A DNA stretch of 64,000 bases from Alsobacter ponti (GTDB lineage: Bacteria > Pseudomonadota > Alphaproteobacteria > Rhizobiales > Beijerinckiaceae). The stretch's first letter is position 1. The number at the start of each line of letters is the position of its first letter. The DNA is taken from assembly GCF_024294805.1 (NCBI RefSeq), contig NZ_JANCLU010000020.1, positions 1 to 64,000 of the forward strand. The letters run 5' to 3'. Both the position numbers and the translations under genes were made by a program. The notes under the pieces were generated by a model. It was not told where the DNA came from. It saw only the letters and a list, made by a program, of their open reading frames with translations, and searched no databases. Of this stretch, positions 41,636 through 50,772 are shown in pieces.

Positions 41636-43033
41636 TCAGGCGGCGGGTTTCGCCATCCGGCCGATGCGGCTCAGCAGCGCCGCGCCGGTGCGGATGCCGT
41701 TGAGGAAGCAGGACAATTTCAGGTTCTCGTTGGGCGCGTGGTTCGCTTCGTCGGCGTTGGCGTAGGGCACGACGAAAGCGTGGGTGCCGAGGATCTTCGT
41801 GAACACGTAGTCGGGCAGGCTGCCGCCGGCCGAGGGGTAGAGCAGGGGCTCGACGCCCTGGGCGTCGACGATGGCCTGCCGGATCGGCTCGGCGAAGGGC
41901 GAATCCATCGGCGTCTTCGACGGCAGCATGCCGTTGAGCGGGCGGAACTCCACCTCGGGCGCGTGCTTGCGCACGTGGGCGGCGACCTTCTCGAACACCT
42001 CGGCCGGGGTCATCGCCTCGACGAGACGGATGTCGCACTTGGCGAAGGCCTCGTGCGGCAGCACGGTCTTGGAGCCCGGCCCGCCGTAGCCGCCGTGCAG
42101 GCCGTTGATGGTGAGGGTGGGGTGGAACATCAGCCGGTCCGCCACGGGCCGGTCGGCCGGCGCGTCGAAGCGCGACAGGGCCAGCTCGGCGCGAATCTCG
42201 GCGGGGTCGAGCGGCAGGCGCGCCGCCGCCTCGCGCTCCAGCGCGGTGGGCGGCACGATGCTGTCGCGGAAGCCCTCGATGGTGATCTCGCCCGCCTCGT
42301 TCTTCATCGACGCGAGCAGGTGGACGAGCGTCCAGATCGGGTTGGGGGCGACGCCGCCGAAATTGCCCGAGTGGAGGTCGCGCCGCGCGCCGCGCGCGCG
42401 CAGCTCGAACGAGGCGACGCCGCGCACGCCGAAGGTCACGGTCGGGCGGCCGGATTCGTGCAGCGGCCCGTCGGCGGTGACCACGAGGTCGGCCTTCAGC
42501 CGGTCCCGGTGCTCGCGCACGAAGTCGGCGATGTGCGGGCTGCCGATCTCCTCCTCGCCCTCGAGCAGGACGATGACGTTGCAGGGCAGTTCCCCGTGCG
42601 CGGCCAGGTGCGACTCGATGGCCAGGATCTGCGCGAAGTGCTGGCCCTTGTTGTCGCCGATGCCGCGCGCCCAGATCCGGCCGTCGCGGATGGTGGGCTC
42701 GAAGGGCGGGCTCACCCACTCCTCCAGCGGGTCCGGCGGCTGCACGTCGTAATGGCCGTAGAGCAGCACAGTGGGCGCGCCCGGCTTCTTCTCCCAGCGC
42801 GCCAGCACCATCGGGTGGTTGGCGGTGGGCACGGCCTCGGCCTGCATGCCCAGCCCGCGCAGCTGCGCGACGAGCAGGTCGGCGACCTCGCGGATGCCGA
42901 TATTGTGGGCGCTGATGCTGGGATGGCGCACATAGTCCATCACACGCCGCACGAAGGCGTCCTCGTTCGCCGCGATGTGCGCGAACACCTTGTCCAGCCC
43001 CGCCAGGGTCGCGCCCGCCGCCGTCTCCGCCAT
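41636..43033 (-). CDS. M20-family dipeptidase/carboxypeptidase
   Basis: A 465-residue zinc peptidase of the M20 family, CNDP-like branch. LLYGHYDVQPPDPLEEW holds the first zinc His-x-Asp, and the bridging Asp is in GRIWARGIGDNKGQ. Catalytic and metal glutamates are in VLLEGEEEIGSP, followed by the lid dimerisation domain. ANHAPNENL near the C-terminus supplies the last His. It removes single residues from short peptides or acyl/carbamoyl amino acids. It ends the M28-hyuB-hyuA-M20 operon (14-base gap to hyuA) and probably performs the final hydrolysis of that pathway. Confidence 0.9.
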   Translation of the reverse strand: MAETAAGATLAGLDKVFAHIAANEDAFVRRVMDYVRHPSISAHNIGIREVADLLVAQLRGLGMQAEAVPTANHPMVLARWEKKPGAPTVLLYGHYDVQPPDPLEEWVSPPFEPTIRDGRIWARGIGDNKGQHFAQILAIESHLAAHGELPCNVIVLLEGEEEIGSPHIADFVREHRDRLKADLVVTADGPLHESGRPTVTFGVRGVASFELRARGARRDLHSGNFGGVAPNPIWTLVHLLASMKNEAGEITIEGFRDSIVPPTALEREAAARLPLDPAEIRAELALSRFDAPADRPVADRLMFHPTLTINGLHGGYGGPGSKTVLPHEAFAKCDIRLVEAMTPAEVFEKVAAHVRKHAPEVEFRPLNGMLPSKTPMDSPFAEPIRQAIVDAQGVEPLLYPSAGGSLPDYVFTKILGTHAFVVPYANADEANHAPNENLKLSCFLNGIRTGAALLSRIGRMAKPAA

Positions 43034-43047
43034 GTCGCCCGCCTCTT

Positions 43048-45081
43048 TTATCCGTTGAACGTCAGGAGCAGCGCGCCCGAATCGTGCGCCTCGCACTCCC
43101 AGCCCGGAGCGACGAAGGTCGTCGCGTCGAGCTGCATCACGATGGCCGGGCCTGAGAGCCGGTCGCCCGCGCCGAGCGTCGCGCGGTCGTACACGGGCGC
43201 CTCGCGGACACCTCCGTCCACATGCACCGTGCGGCTGCCGACCGGCAGGGCGCCCGTGCCGCGCGGCAGCGCGATGCGCTGCGGGGTCGGCATGTCGCCG
43301 GTCGCCTCGATGCGCAGCGTCACCACCTCGATCGGAGCTTCCAGAGCGAACCCGTACAGGCTCTCGTGCGCGGCGGCGAAGGCGTGCTCCGCGCCGGCGC
43401 GAGAGCCCGCCCACGGAATGCCGATCTCGCCGCCCTGGCCCTTGTAGCGCATCATCGCGACGCGGGCCTTGCCGCGCGCGCGCTGCGCCACGCCCTCGGC
43501 GTCGAACCAGGCCTCGGCCTGGTCGTCCAGCTCCGCGAAGATCGCGTCCACCGCCTCGACGTCGACCGGCCCGGCCATCGGCAGGGTGCGGCTGAACTCG
43601 GCCTTGAGGTCGGCCGCGAGCAGCCCGTCGGCGCAGAGCACGCCGGGGGCCGGCGGGATCATCACGCGGGGGATCGAGAGCAGCCGCGCCAGCGAGCAGC
43701 CGTGCAGGGGGCCCGCGCCGCCGAACGGCACGAGCGTGAAGTCGCGCGGGTCGTGGCCGCGCTCCACGGAGACGACGCGCAGCGCGCCGACCATGTGGCT
43801 GTCGACGATGGCGAGGATGCCGCGCGCGGCCTGCTCGATGCTGAGCCCGAGCGGCGCGGCGACGCGGTCGCGGATCGCCGCGCGGGCCTTCTCCACGTCG
43901 AGCGCCATGCTGCCGCCGAGCAGGCGGTCGGGCAGGTTGCCGAGCGCGACATGCGCGTCGGTGACGGTGGGCTCGGTGCCGCCGTGGCCGTAGCAGGCCG
44001 GGCCGGGGCGCGCGCCGGCGCTCATCGGGCCGACGGTGAGCGCGCCGTCGACGATGCGCGCGATGGAGCCTCCGCCCGCGCCGATGGTCACCATGTCGAG
44101 CATCGGCAGCGGCAGCGGCCACTCGCCGACATGGCCGCGCTGCGTCAGCCCGACCTCGCCGTTCTTGATGAGGCAGATGTCGGCGCTGGTGCCGCCGATA
44201 TCGACGGTGATGAGGTCCGAGATGCCGCAGGCCTGCGCCACGTCGCGCGCGCCGATCACGCCCGCCGCCGGGCCGGACAGGGCGGTGAGCGCGGGCGCGC
44301 GGCGGATGGTGCGCGAGCCGGCGACGCCGCCGTTCGACTGCATCAGCAGCAGCGGCGCGTCGATCCCCGCCTCGGCCAGGCGACCCTCGAGCCGCGTCAC
44401 GTAGGTGGAGACGCCGGGCATGACCGAGGCGTTGAGCACGGTCGCCAGCGAGCGCTCGTACTCGCGCACGACGGGCAGGATGTCGACGGAGCAAGTGACG
44501 GCGACGCCCGGCAGCGCGGCGCGCAGCAGCTCGGTGACGCGCAGCTCGTGCGCCGGGTTGGCGAAGGAGTGCAGCAGGCACACCGCCACGGCCGGCACGT
44601 CGAGCCGGCGCAGCTCGGCGGCGGCCGCCTCGACGCTCGCCTCGTCCAGCGTCTCCAGCACGACGCCTCCCGGGCCGACGCGCTCCGCCACCTCGACCAC
44701 GCGGCCGGCCGGAACCGGGCGCTCGGGCTTCACCCAGCTGTAGAGGTTCGCCTTGCGGGGAATGTCCTGGCGGCCGATCGTCAGCACGTGGCGAAAGCCG
44801 CGCGTGGTGACGAGCGCGGCGCGCGCGCCCTTGCCCTCCAGGATCATGTTGGTCGCGACGGTCGTCCCGTGCAGCACGCGGCCGATGCTTCGGGCGGACG
44901 CGCCGGCCTTCTCGAGGGCGAGGTTGACGCCCTCCATGAAGGCGCGCGACGGGTCGTCCGGCGCGCTCGGCGTCTTGGCCCGCCACACCCGCCCGGAGGC
45001 GGTGTCGAGCAAGGCGATGTCGGTGAAGGTGCCGCCGATGTCGACGGCGACGACGAAGGGGGCGCTCTCAGGCGAGTTCAT
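43048..45081 (-). CDS. hyuA: Hydantoinase/oxoprolinase subunit A (HyuA)
   Basis: A 677-residue ATP-dependent subunit of the HyuA/acetophenone carboxylase/5-oxoprolinase family. The two ASKHA phosphate motifs are intact: DIGGTFTD (residues 14-21) and VDIGGTSAD (293-301). HGTTVATN (71-78) and VPFGGAGPLH near residue 450 are family landmarks. With HyuB it couples ATP hydrolysis to ring opening of a hydantoin, 5-oxoproline or similar lactam, or to carboxylation. It overlaps hyuB by 14 bases. The substrate class is inferred from the family and peptidase context. Confidence 0.9.
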   Translation of the reverse strand: MNSPESAPFVVAVDIGGTFTDIALLDTASGRVWRAKTPSAPDDPSRAFMEGVNLALEKAGASARSIGRVLHGTTVATNMILEGKGARAALVTTRGFRHVLTIGRQDIPRKANLYSWVKPERPVPAGRVVEVAERVGPGGVVLETLDEASVEAAAAELRRLDVPAVAVCLLHSFANPAHELRVTELLRAALPGVAVTCSVDILPVVREYERSLATVLNASVMPGVSTYVTRLEGRLAEAGIDAPLLLMQSNGGVAGSRTIRRAPALTALSGPAAGVIGARDVAQACGISDLITVDIGGTSADICLIKNGEVGLTQRGHVGEWPLPLPMLDMVTIGAGGGSIARIVDGALTVGPMSAGARPGPACYGHGGTEPTVTDAHVALGNLPDRLLGGSMALDVEKARAAIRDRVAAPLGLSIEQAARGILAIVDSHMVGALRVVSVERGHDPRDFTLVPFGGAGPLHGCSLARLLSIPRVMIPPAPGVLCADGLLAADLKAEFSRTLPMAGPVDVEAVDAIFAELDDQAEAWFDAEGVAQRARGKARVAMMRYKGQGGEIGIPWAGSRAGAEHAFAAAHESLYGFALEAPIEVVTLRIEATGDMPTPQRIALPRGTGALPVGSRTVHVDGGVREAPVYDRATLGAGDRLSGPAIVMQLDATTFVAPGWECEAHDSGALLLTFNG

Positions 45082-46903
45082 CGACGTACTCGTTGCGGTG
45101 GAAGGCGCGGACGGCGGGGCGCTCCGCGCGCAGCCGGGCGGTGCGGGCTTCGTCGACCTCGAACCCGGCGATGGCGACGCCGTACAGGCGCTCGGCCGCC
45201 TCGCGGCTCACGAAGCCGCCGAGCACGTCGGCGAGCACGAGGTCGACGGGGCGGTCGTAGGGATGGCCGTAGCCGCCGCCGCCGCCCGTCTCGATGCGCA
45301 GGATGTCGCCCTTCTTCAGCACGTTGCCGTCCGAGAGCGGCGCGAGCTGGCGCTCTTGCGGCGTGCCCGGGTTGACGAAGGCGCGGCCGGGGCCGCCCGA
45401 CATGCCGCCGGCGATGCCCCAGGGCGGGTTCTTCACGCAGTCGATGCGCAGCGCCATCACCGCCTCTTCGGCGAGGATTTCGTACTCGCGCACGACGCCG
45501 CAGCCGCCGCGCCAGCGCCCGGCGCCGCCGCTGTCCTCCACCACGCCGTAGGTGCGCAGGCGGATCGGGTAGCCGAGCTCCAGGAACTCGACCGGATAGT
45601 TCTCCTGCGCGACGAAATAGACGGTATCGATGCCGTCCGCGAAGGGCCGCGCGCCGTAGCCGACGCCGAGACCGTCGGCGAGCAGGAAGCGATCGCGCTC
45701 GCCCTTGGCGTTGATGTACGTGCCGCGCATGATCGAGATGACGTAGGCCGAATGCGAGGCCGGCGCGCCGCCGCCGGCGGCGTTGACGAGGCCGTTCAGC
45801 GTGGCGAGCAGGCGCATCATGGTGAGGCCGCGCATGCCGAGCGAGGCCGGGAAGCGCGGCCACAGCAGCGAGCCTTCGCGCAGGCGCACCTCGTCCAGCG
45901 ACTGGGGCCCGCCGGCGTTGCAGACCTGCGCCGGGTCGCCGCCGAGGAAATAGAGGCCCAGCGCCATGCCCGGCACGCCGGGGTTCATCAGGAAATTCAC
46001 CGGGCCGACCGACTGGTCATCGGTAGCGGTGCCGTCGAGGATGAAGCGGTCCTCCCCGTCCTCGCCCTTCTCGCGGGTCAGCGAGAGGCGCAGCTTCAGC
46101 GGCCCACTGCCGTGGCCGTCGCCGTCGATGGCGTCGGTGAAGCTGTGCGTGCCGTAGGGGAAGGTCTCCGCCAGCTTGGCGCGCACCAGACGGCGCGTGC
46201 GCTCCAGCAGGAGCGCCAGCGCGTCCTCGATGACGTCCGCGCCAAAGCGCGCGACGATTTCCGCGACGCGCTTCACGCCCAATTCCACGCTGCCCATCAG
46301 CGCCCGCAGGTCGCCCCGGCTCTGGTCCGGGAAGCGCGAGTTGCGGTGGAAGATGGCCAGCGCCGCCTCGTTCACGACGCCGGCGTCGATGAGCCTGGTG
46401 GGCGGGATGATGACGCCTTCCTGGAAGATGTCGGTGGCGTCGGGGCTGATCGACCCCGGCCGAATGCCACCGATGTCGGCGAAATGCGCCCAGCTCATCA
46501 CGAAGGCGCAGCGCCGCCCTTCGTGGAACACCGGGGCGATCAGCACCTGGTCGTTGGAATGCGACACCGCCCCGCGCGAGCCGTAGCAGTCGTTGTACCA
46601 GTAGACGTCGCCCGGCTTCATCGACTCCTTGGGGAAGTGGGCGAAGACAGGGCTCGTCATGTCGCCGAACACCGGCACGTTGGAGCCGACCGCCATCACC
46701 CCGTCGGCGTCGAAGAGTGCGGTGTAGAAGTCCTTCTTCTCGCGGATGAAGGCGCTGATGGCGGTGCGCTCGATGAGCGCCTCCATCTCCGCCTGGGCGG
46801 CGCGGATGGCGCCGCGCACGATCTCCAGCGTGACGGGATCGCACGCGCCCCGGCCGGGCTTGGCCGACTCGGAGACGACAGAGGTGGCGTTGGGCACGGA
46901 CAT
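45068..46903 (-). CDS. hyuB: Hydantoinase/oxoprolinase subunit B (HyuB)
   Basis: A 611-residue partner of HyuA. The N-terminal DPVTLEIVRGAIRAAQAEME is the HyuB start, followed by SPVFAHFPKES, the metal-region WAHFADIGGIRPGSISPDAT, and GGGGYGHPYDRP near the C-terminus. No signal peptide is visible, so it is cytoplasmic. It starts 61 bases after the M28-like gene. Its own ATG 46903 gives the expected first residues; the family's usual length is slightly shorter. Confidence 0.9.
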   Translation of the reverse strand: MSVPNATSVVSESAKPGRGACDPVTLEIVRGAIRAAQAEMEALIERTAISAFIREKKDFYTALFDADGVMAVGSNVPVFGDMTSPVFAHFPKESMKPGDVYWYNDCYGSRGAVSHSNDQVLIAPVFHEGRRCAFVMSWAHFADIGGIRPGSISPDATDIFQEGVIIPPTRLIDAGVVNEAALAIFHRNSRFPDQSRGDLRALMGSVELGVKRVAEIVARFGADVIEDALALLLERTRRLVRAKLAETFPYGTHSFTDAIDGDGHGSGPLKLRLSLTREKGEDGEDRFILDGTATDDQSVGPVNFLMNPGVPGMALGLYFLGGDPAQVCNAGGPQSLDEVRLREGSLLWPRFPASLGMRGLTMMRLLATLNGLVNAAGGGAPASHSAYVISIMRGTYINAKGERDRFLLADGLGVGYGARPFADGIDTVYFVAQENYPVEFLELGYPIRLRTYGVVEDSGGAGRWRGGCGVVREYEILAEEAVMALRIDCVKNPPWGIAGGMSGGPGRAFVNPGTPQERQLAPLSDGNVLKKGDILRIETGGGGGYGHPYDRPVDLVLADVLGGFVSREAAERLYGVAIAGFEVDEARTARLRAERPAVRAFHRNEYVDELA

Positions 46904-46963
46904 CGCTGTCGTCCTTCGCTCGAAAGGGAAAGGCCGGGACGCGCGCGGCGCGTCCCGGCGGGA

Positions 46964-48682
46964 TCAGGCCGCGGCCTCGACGAGACGCTGCGCCGCACGC
47001 AGCGCGGCGACCAGCCGGTTCTGCCCGCGCGTGAGCTGCACCTTGGCGAAGCCCTGCGTCGGCGCGTCCAGATTGGCGATCTCGGTGGCGACCGCCAGAG
47101 TCGGCAGCGGCGGCACCGGCGTCGCGGGATCGTGCCGGAAGCGCGGCGCGACGGTGAAGTTGATCGGCACCAGGATGCGGGCCAGCGCGACGATGGCGTC
47201 GTTGGCCTTGGCCGCGTCCGCCTTGCCCGCCGCGATCCGGTCGTGGAAGCGCCCGAGCGCGGCGTCGAGGGAGGCGAGGGCGGCGCGCGTTTCGGAGAAG
47301 TCGAAGGCCGCGCCGGCCGCCTTGGCGTAGCGGTCCAGCGTCTCGCCGAACTCCCGCGTCGTGGCGCGCCAGTCGAACGGCAGGATCTCGGCGTTGGCGA
47401 CGCCCAGGATCGAGCCGAGATAGACCTTGATATCGCGCAGCAGGATATCCCTGTCGGCGATGTCCATGGTGTCGTTCTCGGTGTGCCAGGCGATGTTGCC
47501 GCCGCAGCCGCCGACCGCGTAGTAGCCCTTCGCGGCGCGCAGGTCGTCCGGCATGGTCGAGCTGAGCATGAAGAAGCTCGAGATGCCGATATTGTTGAAC
47601 GAGTAGTCGCCGGCGCGGTGCGGGCGCTCGCCGTGGCTGTCGAGGCCGCAGACCTCCTTGATGACGCCCTGGACGTAGCCCTCGGTCTCGGACATCCACG
47701 AGACGTCCTTGAACAAAGTCGCCCAGCGGCAGCCGGGGCTGTCGCAGTTGACCTGCGCGACGCAGTTCTCGTCGAGGTCGATGGCGAACTTGTCGGCGAA
47801 CCAGGTGGAGCCGGCGTAGCGGCCGGTGGAATGGCCGGGCCACCAGGCGATGCGCACCGTGCGGCGCAGCCCGGCGCGGTGCTTCCACAGCACGCGCGCG
47901 ATCTCCACCATGGCCGCGTCACCGGTGGCGTTGTCGCCGACGCCGACGTCCCAGCTGTCGTAGTGGCCGTGCAGCAGCACGAACTTGTCGGGCTCGACGG
48001 TTCCCTTGATCTCGACGACGGGCAGCTTCTGCGTGAACCAGCCCTCGCGCATCTCGGTCTCGATGGTCACGCTCTCGCCGCGCGACGCGAGCTCGATGAG
48101 CGCCTTGCCGTCGGCGTTGTTGACGGCGACGACCGGGATCTTCGGCTTGCGCGGCAGGTCGTCGAGGTCGGGCGTGCCCCAGATCGAGGTGCAGATGCCC
48201 CAGTGAATGTCGACGCCGGGGTTCATGGCGATGATGCCGACGGCGCCCTTCTCCTCGAACTCGCGCATCTTCTGCGGGAAGGCGAAGCCCTCGGAGATCA
48301 CGATCTTGCCGCGGATGCGGTCGGCGGAGGAGGCGTCGGCGTCCTGGTTCTTGGCGAACAGCGTGGTCACGCCGCGCGAGTAGGTGGCCGGCACGTGGAC
48401 GATGGGCGCCGTGATGCCGCCGCGGCAATCGATGGCGTAGGCCGGCGGCTTGGCGCGGATGACGCGTCCGCCCGCCTTCACCCGCGCGTCGTAGGGCACG
48501 GACAGGTAGATCTCGGCCTCGTGCACCGTGACGGGCACGCCGGCCTTCTGAAGGGCGGCGACGATGACGTCGGCGCTGGCGTTGACGTCCTCGGGCTTCC
48601 ACCGCGGCCGGGTCGAAAAGTCCTCGACCAGCTTCCACGGCACGTCGAGGGACACCTCGGCCAGAATCTCGGGGTGCGCCAT
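46964..48682 (-). CDS. M28-like metallopeptidase paralogue 1, with Glu-Glu replaced by His-Ser
   Basis: A 572-residue M28-fold protein with an inserted PA-like domain (about residues 85-215). Zinc ligands His240 (GHYDSW) and Asp250 (GDNATG) are present, as is the Asp of NCDSPG (314) and a C-terminal His in AWHTENDT. Where M28 enzymes have the catalytic base and metal-ligand pair Glu-Glu (G-E-E), this protein has Gly283-His284-Ser285, in WWPGHSTGRYAGSTWFAD. The paralogue at 50773-52563 shares the motif. No signal peptide is present, so it acts on imported substrate. Activity is therefore uncertain. It heads the hyuBA-M20 operon. Confidence 0.8.
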   Translation of the reverse strand: MAHPEILAEVSLDVPWKLVEDFSTRPRWKPEDVNASADVIVAALQKAGVPVTVHEAEIYLSVPYDARVKAGGRVIRAKPPAYAIDCRGGITAPIVHVPATYSRGVTTLFAKNQDADASSADRIRGKIVISEGFAFPQKMREFEEKGAVGIIAMNPGVDIHWGICTSIWGTPDLDDLPRKPKIPVVAVNNADGKALIELASRGESVTIETEMREGWFTQKLPVVEIKGTVEPDKFVLLHGHYDSWDVGVGDNATGDAAMVEIARVLWKHRAGLRRTVRIAWWPGHSTGRYAGSTWFADKFAIDLDENCVAQVNCDSPGCRWATLFKDVSWMSETEGYVQGVIKEVCGLDSHGERPHRAGDYSFNNIGISSFFMLSSTMPDDLRAAKGYYAVGGCGGNIAWHTENDTMDIADRDILLRDIKVYLGSILGVANAEILPFDWRATTREFGETLDRYAKAAGAAFDFSETRAALASLDAALGRFHDRIAAGKADAAKANDAIVALARILVPINFTVAPRFRHDPATPVPPLPTLAVATEIANLDAPTQGFAKVQLTRGQNRLVAALRAAQRLVEAAA

Positions 48683-48708
48683 CAGAGTCTCCCTCCCTGT
48701 TTCGCCAA

Positions 48709-48725
48709 GTGAAATCGCGTTTCGC
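48709..48725. promoter_or_regulatory. Candidate IclR operator before the M28-hyuBA-M20 operon
   Basis: GTGAAA-TCGCG-TTTCGC is a near-palindrome 27 bases before the first gene of the operon. It shares its first half-site, five-base spacer and TTTC with the perfect palindrome at 49654-49670 in the iclR promoter. A second TTTC at 48700-48703 gives an overlapping inverted repeat. Confidence 0.45.
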
Positions 48726-48810
48726 AGGGTGACGATAGCATTTGCGACGCGCCTGACAAGCGCCGAGCGCGCTCACGCTCGCGCTTTCTTTGCCGGAGCA
48801 CCGGCGCGGC

Positions 48811-49587
48811 TCAGCCCACGGCGGCGTTGAAGCGCTGGCGCCAGCCCATCGCCTCGGAAATCCGGCTCGCCGCCTCGTCGACGAGGTCGCGCAGGCGCGG
48901 CTCGGAGCCGGCCGGCAGGCGGTCCAGCCGCCCCGCGCAGGAGACGGCGGCGATCACCTCGCCCTCCGCGTCGTGAATGGCCGAGGCGAAGGAGAAGGCG
49001 TTGACGTCGAGGTCGCCCCGGCTCTCGTTGCGGCCGGTCTCGCGGATGGCGGCCAGCCGCGCCGCGAGTTCGGCCGGGTCGGTGATCGTGTTGGGCGTGA
49101 AGGCCCGCAGCGGGCCGGCCAGCACCTCGTCGCGCACCTCGCGGGGCGCGAAGGCGAGCAGGATCTTGGGGCCCCCGCCGGCGTGCAGCGGCCCGCGCCG
49201 GCCGACCTGGGCGTAGAGCCGGCCCGAATCCAGCGCGGTGCGCAGCGCCACGCAGAGGCTGTGGACGCCGTCGCGCACCAGCAGGTTGACGTGCTGGCCG
49301 GAGCTGCGGGCGAGGTCGTCCAGGAACGGCGCGGCGGCCTTGATCAGCGCCACGTTGTCCTGGGCGCTGGAGGCGAGGAACAGCGGCCGGTAGCCGAGCG
49401 TATAGGTGCGCGTGGCGGGGTCCTTGATGACGTAGCCGCGTTGCTCCAGCGTGAAGATGAGCCTGAAAACCAGGCTCTTGGTATTGCCGGACACCTTCGC
49501 CAGCTCGGTGACGCTGAGGCCGGGGTTCTCGGCCAGCGCCTCGAGCAGCGCAAGAGCGCGGTCGACGGCTGAAATCGTGTAAGGCAT
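48811..49587 (-). CDS. IclR-family transcriptional regulator
   Basis: A 258-residue regulator. The winged helix-turn-helix is at about residues 5-65 (DRALALLEALAENPGLSVTELAKVSG) and the effector-binding IclR domain follows from about 80 (APFLDDLARSSGQHVNLLVRDG) to LRDLVDEAASRISEAMG. ATG 49587 with GGGAG upstream is chosen over longer frames that run through the promoter. It is divergent from the MDR-type oxidoreductase and just upstream of the M28-hyuBA-M20 operon, so it probably controls both. The effector is unknown. Confidence 0.9.
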   Translation of the reverse strand: MPYTISAVDRALALLEALAENPGLSVTELAKVSGNTKSLVFRLIFTLEQRGYVIKDPATRTYTLGYRPLFLASSAQDNVALIKAAAPFLDDLARSSGQHVNLLVRDGVHSLCVALRTALDSGRLYAQVGRRGPLHAGGGPKILLAFAPREVRDEVLAGPLRAFTPNTITDPAELAARLAAIRETGRNESRGDLDVNAFSFASAIHDAEGEVIAAVSCAGRLDRLPAGSEPRLRDLVDEAASRISEAMGWRQRFNAAVG

Positions 49588-49630
49588 GGCTCCCGCGACG
49601 GTCGTTCGAGGACTGTTCCAAAACTTGGGA

Positions 49631-49652
49631 ATACGCAATCTCTGTTGCGTAT
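49631..49652. promoter_or_regulatory. Perfect 8-bp palindrome in the iclR/MDR divergent promoter
   Basis: ATACGCAA (49631-49638) and TTGCGTAT (49645-49652) flank a six-base spacer, 43 bases before iclR. Its right half continues into the word GCGTATCGT, which recurs at 58362-58370 in front of the transporter operon. Confidence 0.5.
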
Positions 49653-49653
49653 C

Positions 49654-49670
49654 GTGAAAACCCGTTTCAC
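49654..49670. promoter_or_regulatory. Second palindrome in the iclR/MDR divergent promoter
   Basis: GTGAAA (49654-49659) and TTTCAC (49665-49670) flank ACCCG. It lies 42 bases before the oxidoreductase start and 66 before iclR. It is the best match to the half-sites at 48709-48725, as expected for an autoregulated IclR protein. Confidence 0.5.
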
Positions 49671-49712
49671 ACAATAACACCCAAGACTGACGAAACGCAC
49701 TCGGGAGGGACC

Positions 49713-50717
49713 ATGCCACACGGCTCCGACGCCACCTCGCGCTACGCCTATTACGACGAGACGGGCGCGGCGCGCGACGTGATCGGGCTCGCCGCCCGGC
49801 CGGTCCCGCGCCCCGGCGAAGGGGAGGTGCTGGTCGAGGTGCATCGCTCCGGGATCAACCCGTCCGACACCAAGCGCCGCGCCGGCTGGGCGAGCTACAA
49901 GCCGCGTTCGCCGCGCATGGTCCTGCATTGCGACGGGGCCGGCGTCATCGTCGCCGTGGGCGAGGGCGTGCCCGCCTCCCGCGTCGGCGAACGCGTGTGG
50001 CTGTGGAACGCCGAGACGGAGGGGCAGGGCACGGCGGCGGACCATTGCGTCGTCCCCTCCGGCCACGCCGTGACGCTGCCGGAGCCGGCGAGCTTCGACG
50101 TCGGCGCGTGCCTCGGCGTACCGGCCTGCACCGCCCATCGCGCCGTGTTCGCGGACGGGCCCGTGGAGGGCCAGACGGTGCTCGTGCAGGGCGGCGCGGG
50201 GGCGGTCGGGGCCTACGCCGTGCAGTTCGCCCGGCGCGCCGGCGCGCGCGTCATCGCCACCGGCTCGACGCCGGAGAAGCGGCAGGTCGCGCTCGACCTC
50301 GGCGCGCATGTCGCGCTGGACTATCGCGGCCCCGACGCCGCGGCGGCGATTCTCGACGCCAATGGCGGGCGCGGCGTCGACCGGGTCGTCGAGGTCGACC
50401 TCGGCGAGAACCTCGCGCTCGATCTCGCCGTCGCGGGGCTCAACGCCACCATCGCGTCCTACTCGTCGACCCGGGTGCGCGAGTTCGCCTTCCCGTACTA
50501 CGCCATCGCGCCCAAGGGCCTGAACTTCCGCATCGTGCAGGGCTACTGCCTGCCGGAGCGGGCGCGCGAGGAGGCGATCCGCGACATCGGCGCGGCGCTC
50601 GCCGAAGGCTGGCTCGTCCACCGCATCGGGGCGGTGTTCCCGCTCGAGGAGATCGTCGCCGCGCACGAGGCGGCCGAGCGCGGCGACTCCGGCAAGGTGC
50701 TGGTGGCGCTGCGCTAG
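49713..50717 (+). CDS. MDR-type oxidoreductase, quinone reductase-like
   Basis: A 334-residue zinc-independent medium-chain dehydrogenase. The N-terminal GroES-like part ends with VGERVWLWNAE, and the NADPH motif GGAGAVGAYAVQFA lies at about residues 168-181. YCLPERAREEAIRDIG and the closing ALAEGWLVHRIG match NADPH:quinone oxidoreductases. It reduces quinones or enones with NADPH. GGGAGG precedes ATG 49713. It is divergent from iclR and converges on the second M28-like gene. Its place in the catabolic island suggests that it handles a carbonyl or enone intermediate. Confidence 0.85.
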   Translation: MPHGSDATSRYAYYDETGAARDVIGLAARPVPRPGEGEVLVEVHRSGINPSDTKRRAGWASYKPRSPRMVLHCDGAGVIVAVGEGVPASRVGERVWLWNAETEGQGTAADHCVVPSGHAVTLPEPASFDVGACLGVPACTAHRAVFADGPVEGQTVLVQGGAGAVGAYAVQFARRAGARVIATGSTPEKRQVALDLGAHVALDYRGPDAAAAILDANGGRGVDRVVEVDLGENLALDLAVAGLNATIASYSSTRVREFAFPYYAIAPKGLNFRIVQGYCLPERAREEAIRDIGAALAEGWLVHRIGAVFPLEEIVAAHEAAERGDSGKVLVALR

Positions 50718-50728
50718 GCAGCGCCCCC

Positions 50729-50754
50729 GCGGGCGGCGGACGCCCGCCGCCCGC
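50729..50754. terminator. Long GC hairpin between convergent genes
   Basis: An 11-bp perfect stem (GCGGGCGGCGG and CCGCCGCCCGC) with loop ACGC sits between the stop of the oxidoreductase (50717) and the stop of the second M28-like gene. There is no U-tract on either side. Confidence 0.5.
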
Positions 50755-50772
50755 CCACGCGCTCTCCCGGCC

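Noticed and set aside
44753-48712. A 1319-codon rightward open frame
   Set aside because: It lies exactly opposite hyuA, hyuB and the M28-like gene. Its protein is low-complexity Arg/Gly/Ala/Val sequence with no domain, as expected for the antisense of GC-rich genes.
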